64,000 nt of DNA from Mesorhizobium tamadayense (GTDB lineage: Bacteria; Pseudomonadota; Alphaproteobacteria; Rhizobiales; Rhizobiaceae): contig NZ_RQXT01000013.1 in assembly GCF_003863365.1 (NCBI RefSeq), forward strand, positions 1-64,000, given 5' to 3'. How positions within the stretch are numbered: the stretch's first letter is position 1; each line of letters begins with the position of its first letter. Below, piece after piece: positions 18,510 to 27,253 of the stretch. The notes under the pieces were generated by a model. It was not told the origin of the DNA. It saw only the letters and a program-made list of their open reading frames with translations, and did not search any database. Position numbers and translations under genes: made by a program.

Positions 18510-20555
18510 ATGCGGGCTGTAGCGGGCATTGCCTCGATTCTGGGGATTGCGGTTCTCGTCCATTGGACGAGCGAGTTGGGGCTGCCTGCCGCTACGACGC
18601 TCCGCTTAGCTACAGTGCTCCCCTGCAAGCGGGATGACCGATGCGACAGGTTGACTGGCTGTGTGGCCCCGCAAGCTCCACCCGGTCCCGTGCTCGAAGT
18701 CTTGCCTGCCGGTCGGGATCACGAGCGGTACGTCCGCGATCTCGCGGCCTTCCAGGCGTGCAGGGAACTGGCCCTAGCTGAGCCAGCGAGTGCGCAGCGC
18801 GACATCCGACTCGCCGCTTTCTCTGCTTCCGACCTCGAACGGAGGGCATTTGCCGATACCGTCATGCGATGGAACGGCGATATCTTCTGGCGGCCGGCCT
18901 CCGAGAGCACCAACATCGTCACGAGGTCCGGAGACGAGGCTCGCGCGGTGTTCGGCCCTATTCCCGAGGGAGATTGCGAGGGCCCTGAATCGAAAACCAT
19001 TCCCCGCGAAGTTGACGGAAACATCGTTGACCTGCGGCCCAATCCTGCGAAGCAGGGGCATCCGCTGGAGTTCGAGCACAGGGATCAAAATGGCAATGAG
19101 GTCAAGTGGACGGCGACGCTGCCGAAATGTGACAAGCCATCATTAGCCGGAAGTGCTACTTTTTGTGGGTTGAATTCCCGTCTCGCTCGCGTTGTCCGCG
19201 GCAACGTTGAATGGTTGTTCTTGTGCAGAAAGTCGCACTACAGCCAGGAGGTCAGCACCGATCCCTACTGGCTGGGGTCAGATCCGCGCTTCTCCCTCTT
19301 CGGCACGATCGGATTCAATCGTCAATCTGGCGAGATCGTCTTTTTTGACGGTCGAAAGGATCGCGGTGTGTTCGACTGGTCGAAAACGTTTGTTCCGCCG
19401 GGGGGCCACTCCTATTCCGATTCGGTCGGCCGCGCCGAGGCGGAGGCGTTTTACGACCCGACGTTTCAAGTTCCGTGTCACGCCTGCCATGACAACAAGA
19501 GTCCGTATGTGATCGATCCACATATTGCGCAGAGCAGGGTAGGCTACCGCGCAGCCGAAAAAGATTCCCGAGCGACTGCGTTCAGCCTCGCAGACTATCT
19601 GCCGCTACGACCCCGATTGCTGGACTCTCCCTTCCGCGTCATCGGATCGGGCTATACCAGCACTTACAGCGTCGATCTCATGCGGGCCAAGACGGTTCAG
19701 GATCCGAGTGGGAATTGCACGGGCTGTCACACACTGACGACGCAAATCACCGGCCAGCGCTTGGCACCGGATGCCGTTTCACGCGAACCGAGGATCACGC
19801 TGCCGAGCTGGGTTCAATTGCTGCAACTACGGGAGGAGAAAATAATCTACGCGGCCGCGGCTGCACATCGGACGGACTGGGCCCTCGAGAGGGTAGGAGG
19901 CATCCATCCCTGGATGGTGCCTGGGTCCGGCAATGATCTATCATTGAATTCACCGGGATTGAGCGCCGAGGACTGGCAAAGGCTGAGCGACTGCCTGTGG
20001 GATGCCGGCGGCGCAGAGTGCGGGTACCACCCGCTCTATACCCCTTGCCCCGCCCCGGAATTGGAGGCCGGAGGGTCGTTGCTGACCAATGCGACGATCG
20101 AGGTGCTTCCGGCACCGGTAGGCGAGGCGACGACGGTTCGTGTCCTTCGTTTCGGCTGGAAGTATCTCAACGGCTATGGCGGCGTGCCCGAGCGAGACGA
20201 CGTCAGGGTCAATGTGGCCATCAAGACGGGCGCGATGCCGTGGGACCGCGCGCCGCCGAAGATCGATGCCTATCCAACGGTCGAGGAGGCGAAGGGGATC
20301 GATCTCGAGCCTCATGAAGCCATCGGCTCAGCCGGGTCCAGCCTGGTGATCCAGAACGCTTCCTACGCTGGCCACACGAGGTGGACTGATCCGGTGGCAT
20401 CCACGCTGCCGCGCAGTTTCCGGCTTGACGTTCCCGGCAAATGCAATCAGCGCATCCTCATCCGGCTTCTTCCCAAGAGGTTCTGCTTTGACGAGAGCAA
20501 CGCCACGTACAGTGCGATGGACCACCTGATTTACGCAGACATCGTTTGCGACTGA
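18510..20555 (+). CDS. Exported dihaem cytochrome c-like protein of unknown function
   Basis: A 681-residue protein with an N-terminal hydrophobic segment (VAGIASILGIAVLVHWTSE) that can act as export signal or anchor. Two c-type haem motifs are visible: CHACH near residue 322 and CTGCH near 404. The C-terminal 200 residues (AECGYHPLYTPC, VPERDDVRVNV, GHTRWTD, LLPKRFCFDE) are beta-rich, with several cysteines. I do not recognise a named family. A decayed copy of the C-terminus lies inverted at 13330-13910, and both copies are followed by a cyclase gene, which suggests a functional link between the redox protein and the cyclase. Confidence 0.75.
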   Translation: MRAVAGIASILGIAVLVHWTSELGLPAATTLRLATVLPCKRDDRCDRLTGCVAPQAPPGPVLEVLPAGRDHERYVRDLAAFQACRELALAEPASAQRDIRLAAFSASDLERRAFADTVMRWNGDIFWRPASESTNIVTRSGDEARAVFGPIPEGDCEGPESKTIPREVDGNIVDLRPNPAKQGHPLEFEHRDQNGNEVKWTATLPKCDKPSLAGSATFCGLNSRLARVVRGNVEWLFLCRKSHYSQEVSTDPYWLGSDPRFSLFGTIGFNRQSGEIVFFDGRKDRGVFDWSKTFVPPGGHSYSDSVGRAEAEAFYDPTFQVPCHACHDNKSPYVIDPHIAQSRVGYRAAEKDSRATAFSLADYLPLRPRLLDSPFRVIGSGYTSTYSVDLMRAKTVQDPSGNCTGCHTLTTQITGQRLAPDAVSREPRITLPSWVQLLQLREEKIIYAAAAAHRTDWALERVGGIHPWMVPGSGNDLSLNSPGLSAEDWQRLSDCLWDAGGAECGYHPLYTPCPAPELEAGGSLLTNATIEVLPAPVGEATTVRVLRFGWKYLNGYGGVPERDDVRVNVAIKTGAMPWDRAPPKIDAYPTVEEAKGIDLEPHEAIGSAGSSLVIQNASYAGHTRWTDPVASTLPRSFRLDVPGKCNQRILIRLLPKRFCFDESNATYSAMDHLIYADIVCD

Positions 20556-20635
20556 GCGCCGCGCTGCCAGCAATGGCCAAGTCCGAAATCGGCTACCGGA
20601 GCGACAGGGCGGCCCATCAAGGAGAGCCTCAAAAC

Positions 20636-20944
20636 GTGACAACTCCGCATCCAACGGACAATCCGTCCCCGCTCAGGAGCACCGAGACACCTGCAGCGGA
20701 GTGGCGCCACCTTACGATCCTGCTCTGCGACCTGGTCGGGTCGACCGAATATGCGGACCGTCTCGATCCAGAGGATTTTCGCCGCCTTATGGAAAGCTTC
20801 TGCAGGCTTTGCAGCGCGGTCATTGAGCGCCACAAGGGAGTGACGGCGAGTTACATAGGCGACGCGATCCAGGCTTATTTCGGCCATCCACGCGCTTCAT
20901 CGTCGAACAATGAGATTGGTCAGGCTTCGATCTCGTTTGGCTGA
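20636..20944 (+). pseudogene. Truncated class III cyclase, interrupted by an IS fragment
   Basis: GTG 20636 after AAGGAGAG begins MTTPHP, then WRHLTILLCDLVGSTEYADR and ASYIGDAIQAYFGHPRA. This is closely similar to residues 1-100 of the protein at 10150-13233, with the same start codon and leader. At about 20897 the similarity stops and the sequence becomes the 3' end of an IS5-type transposase; the frame closes at 20944. The remaining cyclase, AAA and TPR parts are gone. It follows the cytochrome-like gene by 80 bp. Confidence 0.88.
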
Positions 20945-21108
20945 CTTTGGAGGGCTGCGATGAGAAGCCACAAAAGCTGCCTGAACCAGTTGAGCAGGAG
21001 GGAGAAGTTGTATCCGGCGGCGGCCAGGATGGCGTTGAGGGCGTCGCCCTGCCGGCCGGCGAGGTAGTTGCGGCCCATCCGATGCTCGGCCTTGATGTGG
21101 CCGATGAC
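20920..21108 (-). mobile_element. IS5-family transposase C-terminal fragment
   Basis: The minus strand reads VIGHIKAEHRMGRNYLAG, then DALNAILAAAGYNFSLLL, NWFRQLLW and ends QPNEIEA-stop at 20920. This is the well-known C-terminal segment of IS5/IS1182-type DDE transposases (GHLKAEHRMGRNYL and AAAGYNF motifs). Only about 62 codons remain; homology ends abruptly at about 21108, so the element is a 3' stub. Its right end abuts the truncated cyclase, showing the insertion point. Confidence 0.85.
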
Positions 21109-21448
21109 CTACCTAGAGCTACATCTAATGCTGATAGTCATAAATACTTTGCTGAGAATAGCCCGGAACTTCCGATGGGTGCCGTGCCATCGGAAAATGA
21201 GCAAAGATCATCTAGCGCTCCAGCCCAATTGACGATCGCAGCGGGTCAGGCCGATATAGCGCGATTAACTTCGATAGTGCACGAAAGCTCAAATTTTTCG
21301 GCGGAAATTTCCTATCTAAACCAGCGTCATAGATTTCTAACGGCCCAACGGACCTCCGGCATGCTGCCGGCCGAACCTTTCAAAGTACCGTCAGGGGTCG
21401 GTGAGATGCGCGGAAGCCGCGTTGTGACCGGCAGGTGTCACAGCTTTC
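21109..21448. other. AT-richer stretch of unknown origin between the IS stub and the MscS gene
   Basis: About 340 bp with visibly lower GC than its surroundings. One plus-strand frame is open across it (continuing to 21486) but its first half is antisense to the transposase stub, and it has no start signal here. The later part reads as plausible hydrophilic protein (for example LTIAAGQADIARLTSIVHES), so it may be a fragment of a foreign gene. No homologue recognised. Confidence 0.35.
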
Positions 21449-23749
21449 CTACTCCGTTGTGCTACCTCTTTTTCTGCGCCGATTAGTGTGCGACTGCGCG
21501 ACGGCCATTTTTAATTCGGGTGTGATCTCCAACGGCGCATTCTCTGCCCCATGTGGGTTCTGGAGCCCCTGGACCTGGACGGTTGGAAATGGCAGCTCGA
21601 TGCCCTGCTCCTTGAAGACTTGGCGCAGCCGTACATAGAATTTGCGTTTCATACCGAAGGCGCCTCCCGGTCTGGTTGTGGCCTTGACCCTCAATACGAT
21701 GCCGTACTCGCCGAACTCCTGTACGCCCTGCATCTTGATCGGGTCGAGCACCCAGTTTTTGAACTCGGGATCTTCCGCCAGTTCGAGCCCGATCCGCTTG
21801 ATCAGCTTTCGGGCGAAGTCGATATCGGTGTCATAGCCGACGGTGATGTTGAATTTGTCGATAACCCAGTCACGGCTCTGGTTCTGGACTGCCCCAAGTT
21901 CACCGAAAGGTATCGTGAACAGCGGACCACGATGGTGGCGCAGCTTCACCGAGCGCAGCGAAAAGCTTTCCACAGTACCCTTGTAATTGCCCGAGGAAAT
22001 ATATTCGCCGACACGAAACGCATCATCGAGCAGAAAAAACACCCCCGAAATGATGTCCTTGACGATGGTTTGTGCCCCAAAGCCCACCGCGACGCCGACG
22101 ACGCCAGCGCCGGCGATCAGCGGGCCGATCTGGATACCCAGCGAGGCGAGCATCATAAGCACCGCCATCACGATGATCGATGCGAGCAGAATGTTCTGGA
22201 GGATCGGCAAGAGCGTGTGCAGCCGCGCCTGCTGCGGATCGAGGATCGGGACGTCCTCGTCGCTGATCACAGGGTGCGGTGTTTCGATGCCCAGCTTTCG
22301 TTCGATCAAGGCTTTGATGATCGACCAGCCAAAATCGGCTGCGAGGGCAATGACCACGACATTGATCAAGCCGCGCAATATGAACGTCGTCGTCGTATCG
22401 CTGTCCCGCATGGATTGCATGTTCAGACCCCAGACACGCGCGAGAAAGTAAGCCGCCGCCAGGATGAAAATCATTCGGATTCCGCGATCGATGACAGCGA
22501 TCGTGACCGCCGGGATCGTAGGCCGGCCGACATCTTCCGAACCTGGCCGCAGAACGAAATTAACCCCGCGCTGCGTCATCACGATTGCCAAAGGCAGGAA
22601 GAATGCGGCGAAGGTAAACCAGAAGTATGTATAAAGACCGGCGATGCGCTGCAGGAACAGGACGACGAAATAAGCAGTCAATAGCCATGTCGCTTCCGTG
22701 TGACCGCTGTGGCGCGCACCGTCTCGCTGCGTTCTTGGCCGCCGCCAAATGGCAAGCAGCAAGAGCAAAAGCAGCACGAAATCGGCGCCCAGTGACAGGA
22801 CCATCATACCGTCCTGATCGATGCCGAGGCCTGGCAAGAGGATGAACGCGGCGCCGAAGAAGGCGAAGACGCCGACGATCCGGGGTAGCCAATAGGACCA
22901 ATGGTCAGCCGCTTCGTTCGTGATCGGCAAAGCACGAACCTCGACGGCGTTCTCGACGTTCATGAAGGAAGGGACGAGCATGGCCATGACGTACATGCGC
23001 ACACCCCATGTAACGACTGCCGCCATCAGAAATGTCAGTACAATCTCGCGGATAAGCATTGGCCAGTCGAACAACATGAACGCGCCGGCGCTGCCCAGTG
23101 CGAACGAGACGATCAGCATGCTGGAATAAAGCGTGCGACCACCAATCTTCTTGGCTCGCCCAATGGGCGTATCCTTCGGTTGCGCGATAATCCAAAGACG
23201 AAATGGACGGGTGAACCTGTACGTTACCCAAGTGAGCGCCAAGCCGGCAGCGATGAACATCGCAATCAGCACAAATACGCCGGCAGAACCCTTGCTGGAC
23301 ATATCCTCCATGGTCTCTGCCCGAACGCGCGCGAACTGGCCTGGCAGCAGGGGCAACGTTCGCACGATTCTTTCGATATGGTGCCTGATCCGATCGAGCG
23401 TCGAGGATGCCATCGTATTCATCTGGCCTGGTGCGGCCACGGCGCCGGACGATGCGTCGCTCGGCGAAGCTCCTGCCTCGGCAGGCGCTCCCGTTGATAC
23501 GGCGTCCTGATTTCGCTGTTCGGCCACCCAGGCCTTCACTGACGGATCGTCGAGAAGCTCGAATAGCTGTTTGACCCTTTCAGGCGGGACCGTCGCCGGC
23601 GCCTGCGCCTGTGCCTGACCAGCCAACAAGAGGGCGATCCCAAAGACGAGCGGCCTGGCAATCAGGACAAACATCGCAGTCAGGTCTCCGAGACGCCGTG
23701 CCGGGCGCGCCAGGTTCCTGGCCCCCAATCGTCGAATCATGAGCGGCAT
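21449..23749 (-). CDS. Large MscS-family mechanosensitive ion channel
   Basis: A 766-residue membrane protein. A signal-like segment (FVLIARPLVFGIALLLAGQAQAQA) precedes a periplasmic helical region and about ten membrane helices. The MscS core is near residues 530-660: the glycine/alanine-rich pore helix GAGVVGVAVGFGAQTIVKD, then GVFFLLDDAFRVGEYI and TIPFGELG of the beta domain. It is longer than E. coli MscS (286 residues) and resembles the YbdG/YbiO class. ATG 23749 follows GGAAGGG; ATG 23674, directly before the signal segment, is an alternative. It releases solutes on hypo-osmotic shock. Confidence 0.9.
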   Translation of the reverse strand: MPLMIRRLGARNLARPARRLGDLTAMFVLIARPLVFGIALLLAGQAQAQAPATVPPERVKQLFELLDDPSVKAWVAEQRNQDAVSTGAPAEAGASPSDASSGAVAAPGQMNTMASSTLDRIRHHIERIVRTLPLLPGQFARVRAETMEDMSSKGSAGVFVLIAMFIAAGLALTWVTYRFTRPFRLWIIAQPKDTPIGRAKKIGGRTLYSSMLIVSFALGSAGAFMLFDWPMLIREIVLTFLMAAVVTWGVRMYVMAMLVPSFMNVENAVEVRALPITNEAADHWSYWLPRIVGVFAFFGAAFILLPGLGIDQDGMMVLSLGADFVLLLLLLLAIWRRPRTQRDGARHSGHTEATWLLTAYFVVLFLQRIAGLYTYFWFTFAAFFLPLAIVMTQRGVNFVLRPGSEDVGRPTIPAVTIAVIDRGIRMIFILAAAYFLARVWGLNMQSMRDSDTTTTFILRGLINVVVIALAADFGWSIIKALIERKLGIETPHPVISDEDVPILDPQQARLHTLLPILQNILLASIIVMAVLMMLASLGIQIGPLIAGAGVVGVAVGFGAQTIVKDIISGVFFLLDDAFRVGEYISSGNYKGTVESFSLRSVKLRHHRGPLFTIPFGELGAVQNQSRDWVIDKFNITVGYDTDIDFARKLIKRIGLELAEDPEFKNWVLDPIKMQGVQEFGEYGIVLRVKATTRPGGAFGMKRKFYVRLRQVFKEQGIELPFPTVQVQGLQNPHGAENAPLEITPELKMAVAQSHTNRRRKRGSTTE

Positions 23750-23859
23750 CGTGCTGTACCCTTCCAGTCAAATCGGCAAGCAACGACATCTACGTCCGTC
23801 GTTGCCCTAACCTTGAAGAAACCGATGTTGCGGTGCAAGCCTTCATCGTTCCGAGCTAG

Positions 23860-24075
23860 ATCGTTGCGCCGCGTCTGGTCGCGCAAATCATGGATGTGAT
23901 CCGTAGTTCGAAGACGCTGGGCATCACGGTACTTCTGGTAGAGCAGAACGCGTATGCCGCGTTTGGCATCGCCGACCGAGGCTATGTGATGGAAACTCGG
24001 CGCATGACCATGCAGCGGCCGGCCGAGGAACTGATTGCAGACGAGCGGATATGCGCTGCCTATCTGGGACTCTGA
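23860..24075 (+). pseudogene. LivF-type ABC ATPase C-terminal remnant
   Basis: The plus strand reads APRLVAQIMDVI, ITVLLVEQNAYAAFGIADRG and AEELIADERICAAYLGL-stop. This is the C-terminal quarter of a branched-chain amino acid ABC ATPase (LivF), including the VEQN H-loop region and the conserved YLG end. Walker A, signature and Walker B are absent, and a stop codon (23857-23859) precedes the fragment. No Liv permease or full ATPase is in the window, although a LivK-type binding protein lies at 40045. Confidence 0.75.
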
Positions 24076-24210
24076 CACAGCTGTACACATGAAGGCAGCC
24101 GATGGCATCACCGCGTATTGGCCAACGAGTTGGCTCGGCCTTTCGGCCATCTCTACAAGTGCAGGGGCAGGCACCGCCTCCCATTAATAGTTTGTGGCAC
24201 GCAGTCGCGT

Positions 24211-25623
24211 CTATCCCCGCATAATGCGATAGACAGTTGCATCGCCCTCTACACCTCGAAGCGGCGCATCAAACGCGACGACGCCTCGGCCGGCAAGCAG
24301 GTCACTCACGCCGGGCGCGGAATAGAGCGCCTCGGAGATGCAGACCTGTCCGGCTTCCGCCAGTGACTGCACGCGTGCGGCGACATTCACGGTCTGGCCG
24401 AAGTAGTCGAGGTTGTCGTTGAGTGTGACGGCAATCGATGGACCGCAGTGGGCACCCATCTTTAGGACAATCCCCGGCCTGACATTATCGCCGTTGAAGC
24501 GATCGATTTCTTCAAAAATGTGGAGGGCGGCCGAAATCGCATCCGATGGCCGCGAGAATACTGCCATCACCGCATCTCCGATCGTCTTTACGACAGCGCC
24601 GGAATGCTGGTGGACCGCAGCATTGAGAAGAGCGAAATGCTCGCGGACCAGGGCATAGGCGTTGAGGTCGCCGAGGCGCTCATACATGGCGGTGGAACCC
24701 TTGAGGTCCGTGAACAGGAAGGTGACCTGTCGGATGCCGAGCCCCTCCTTCTCGTCGACACGCTCGGAACGGAAGAGCTGGCGGAAGGTTTGCCGCGCAA
24801 GCAGCGCCCCACCGGAAACATATGGGTCGAAATCGAGCGCCGGTTTGGTCGTCAACGCGACAAGCTCGGGCGGCCAGTTGATGAGAAGCAACGCGCCACG
24901 ATCGGGTCCGGTATTCGCAACCTCAATGACAACCGGACCGGGCGGCACGGCCGGCAACGCCGGCAAGAAACGCTTGCCGTCATAGTTGATCTTAAGAAGT
25001 GTCGGCGCCAACACCGGGTCCCCGGATATAGGTACAGCGAATGCCGCCTGTGTCTGCACGTTGACACCCGACAGGGAGCCGGGATCGAGGTCAGCGCGCA
25101 GCATTGTTGTGGTGCCCGGCGGCAGGAACGTCATGCCCCGCACGAAGCCTCGCAGAACGTCCAGAAAGCGTACGTCCTGCCCGGGCAGCCGCCCGTCATT
25201 GCCGAAGCGTAGCTTCCAGTGAAAGTTCTCGACAGAGAGCGTCTGGGGCTCGTTGAAGGGAAGGCGCCGCAAATGGGGCGATACAACAGAGAAGGAGACC
25301 TCGATGAAGTCGTCAAGGTCGGTATCGCCCGATACGTCGCAAAGGCCGCAGACGTAGTGCGTCTGCAGCGTGCGCAGGGCGCCGAAACTTTCGAGCACCA
25401 TCCCGGACTGGGGGCAGAGCACGTCCCAGCTCATATCGAACAGGCCGCAGCGGGCCGCGTGAAGGAAGAGGTCGATTGCTTCAGGCTCGGCGATTGCGCG
25501 GTCGCGGGCGAAGGCCAGCGGATTGACACGATAGAGCGCCTGGTCGTCGCCGCTCCTGATAAGCGTTTCGAATTTTGAGATGACGCGCGGGCTCCAGGCT
25601 CGCGCTTGCTCGATCTCGGTCAT
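24211..25623 (-). CDS. DUF5939 / class III adenylate cyclase
   Basis: Last gene of the five-gene minus-strand operon, 33 bp after the preceding cyclase. The 470-residue protein has an N-terminal DUF5939-like region (about 1-290, including a FLHAARCGLFDMSWDVLCP helix-strand block) and a C-terminal class III cyclase. Catalytic residues are present: Asp in FLFTDLKGST, Lys and Asp in VVKTIGDAVMAVF, the adenine-selecting Asp in LDYFGQTVN, and Asn and Arg in TVNVAARV. The zinc-knuckle pairs seen in its paralogue at 47111 (CPGC, CALC) are CPQS and CGLC here, so one ligand is lost. Likely makes cAMP. Confidence 0.9.
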   Translation of the reverse strand: MTEIEQARAWSPRVISKFETLIRSGDDQALYRVNPLAFARDRAIAEPEAIDLFLHAARCGLFDMSWDVLCPQSGMVLESFGALRTLQTHYVCGLCDVSGDTDLDDFIEVSFSVVSPHLRRLPFNEPQTLSVENFHWKLRFGNDGRLPGQDVRFLDVLRGFVRGMTFLPPGTTTMLRADLDPGSLSGVNVQTQAAFAVPISGDPVLAPTLLKINYDGKRFLPALPAVPPGPVVIEVANTGPDRGALLLINWPPELVALTTKPALDFDPYVSGGALLARQTFRQLFRSERVDEKEGLGIRQVTFLFTDLKGSTAMYERLGDLNAYALVREHFALLNAAVHQHSGAVVKTIGDAVMAVFSRPSDAISAALHIFEEIDRFNGDNVRPGIVLKMGAHCGPSIAVTLNDNLDYFGQTVNVAARVQSLAEAGQVCISEALYSAPGVSDLLAGRGVVAFDAPLRGVEGDATVYRIMRG

Positions 25624-25656
25624 CTTGCCTTTCGAGAAGACGATCGTCGACCACCA

Positions 25657-26742
25657 TCACACCGAATCCCAATTTGCCGGGAGCCGCCACATTCGCACAC
25701 GACCCGTACCACGCAATTCCGTTTCCGCGAGTGGGTCGCAAGCAAAATTTGGTCCAAGCAGTCTGTGAGTTGCATCCGAAATACGGATTTCATCGGGCTC
25801 CGCGGACGTTTGGATACGTGCGGCGAGATTAACGGTATCGCCCCACAGGTCATAGGCAAACCGCCTTTTGCCTATGACGCCCGCGACGATTGGTCCTGAG
25901 TGAATTCCAATTCTGAGTCTTATCGGTTCTCCTGCGAAGCGTTCGCGCTTGACCGCCTTCCGCAGTTCAAGTGCATAGTGCGCAAGGGCTTCCGCATGAT
26001 CGGATCGCGCGGTAGGCAGGCCAGCGACCGCCATCACACAATCGCCGATTGTCTTGATCTTTTCGCAGCCGTATTGTTCCGAGAGCAGATCCGCCGCCTT
26101 GAAGAAGTAATTCAAAATAGCGAGCGTCGTCGCGGCTCCGACGCTTCGCGCTCTTTCCGTAAAACCGACAATGTCGGCAAAAAGCACACTCACCTCCGCG
26201 TGGTTGTCTGCAATTTGTTCGTCCGCTTTTAACCGCTCCGCAATCGACGCCGGAAGAATGTTGAGGAGTAGGGATTCGGCGCGCTGATATTCGCGCGTCA
26301 ATCCCTCTTGGGTCTTCCTCAACGCCTCGTTCGTCGATTGTAATTTCTCGTTGAGTTGACGCGCCCTTTCTTCCAGGAGCGTCATTTCATAAGCCTTCTG
26401 TTGAAGCCGCTGCCTATTGTCGCGTTCGGCAGTGGCGTCAAGAAAGAGCAGCCACACGCAGGCCTTGCCGGCAAAAAGATGAAGGTCCGCGACACGCCCG
26501 CCGGGCAGCTCGACCATGGCCATATGATATGGAAGCTCCGGGCAAGGCAGCAACCCTTCCATGAATTCAAGCTGCTCGGCAACAGGCTTACCGATGCGAA
26601 GGGATGAGAGCCCGTAATGTTTAACGTTACCGCCCTTCGCCGCTATGCAAAGCTGGGTGTCGATTTTCACATATGCGATAGAGTGCTCGTTGTAGAAGAA
26701 ATTATAAATCCAGTTTCCGACTTCTCTCGGCAATCCATGCAT
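25657..26742 (-). CDS. Soluble class III adenylate cyclase with PAS-like N-terminal sensor
   Basis: A 361-residue protein, starting 3 bp after the GTPase stop. Residues 1-100 form a mixed alpha/beta sensor region (IAYVKIDTQLCIAAKGG, then LPYHMAMVELPGG) that looks PAS-like. A coiled coil (about 105-160, ERARQLNEKLQSTNEAL) links it to the cyclase (about 165-345). The active site is complete: Asp in VLFADIVGFTE, Lys and Asp in KIKTIGDCVMAV, Asp in FAYDLWGDTVN, and Asn and Arg in VNLAARI. This is the adenylate-cyclase residue set. It is translationally close to the Rab-like GTPase gene, suggesting direct partnership. Confidence 0.9.
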   Translation of the reverse strand: MHGLPREVGNWIYNFFYNEHSIAYVKIDTQLCIAAKGGNVKHYGLSSLRIGKPVAEQLEFMEGLLPCPELPYHMAMVELPGGRVADLHLFAGKACVWLLFLDATAERDNRQRLQQKAYEMTLLEERARQLNEKLQSTNEALRKTQEGLTREYQRAESLLLNILPASIAERLKADEQIADNHAEVSVLFADIVGFTERARSVGAATTLAILNYFFKAADLLSEQYGCEKIKTIGDCVMAVAGLPTARSDHAEALAHYALELRKAVKRERFAGEPIRLRIGIHSGPIVAGVIGKRRFAYDLWGDTVNLAARIQTSAEPDEIRISDATHRLLGPNFACDPLAETELRGTGRVRMWRLPANWDSV

Positions 26743-26745
26743 GGT

Positions 26746-27240
26746 CTATTTGGCAACCATCGAAGCAAGTTGACGAAATGCATCATCAACATGTTCACCC
26801 GAAAGCGCACTTGTTAGATAGATTTGCCATCCAAGTTGCCTCAGTTCGTCAATCTCACTATCCGGTATTACCCACCGATCGGCCAGATCGGATTTGTTGA
26901 ACAGCAATACAAACGGCATAGCGCCGAATTCGGCCTCGACCCGCTCGCGCAACGTGAGCGCGGCGGCAAGAGTAGCGGCGCGGGTTCCATCGACGACAAG
27001 CACGAGCCCGGTCGCACCTCGCACATGGCTGACGCGGAATGAGCCGATATCGTCTTCGCCGGCCAAATCCCACAAAATCAGATCCACGGTCTTGTCCGGG
27101 AGTGCGACACTCTTCTTGTCGATTTTCACTCCCACCGTGGTCAAGTAGGTTTCTGAAAAGATGCTTTGCACAAACCTGCGAACCAGGCTCGTCTTTCCGA
27201 CAGAGAACCCGCCCAGCATGCAGATCTTTTTTTGCAACAT
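26746..27240 (-). CDS. Rab/Ras-like small GTPase
   Basis: A 164-residue soluble GTPase of the Ras superfamily. G1 is GGFSVGKTSL (residues about 10-19), the switch I Thr lies in YLTTVGVKI (34-35), G3 is WDLAGED (57-63), G4 is NKSD (115-118) and G5 TSA (143-145). Length is that of a minimal Rab fold with no lipidation tail. The position of Ras Gln61 is Glu (DLAGED in place of DTAGQE), so hydrolysis probably needs a partner protein. It sits between the transmembrane OmpA-like gene (13 bp upstream) and a cyclase gene (3 bp downstream). Confidence 0.92.
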   Translation of the reverse strand: MLQKKICMLGGFSVGKTSLVRRFVQSIFSETYLTTVGVKIDKKSVALPDKTVDLILWDLAGEDDIGSFRVSHVRGATGLVLVVDGTRAATLAAALTLRERVEAEFGAMPFVLLFNKSDLADRWVIPDSEIDELRQLGWQIYLTSALSGEHVDDAFRQLASMVAK

Positions 27241-27253
27241 CCCAGGCCCCGCG

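Noticed and set aside
20947..21486. 179-codon plus-strand frame after the truncated cyclase
   Set aside because: Its first third is antisense to the IS5 transposase tail and its end is antisense to the MscS gene; no ribosome site.
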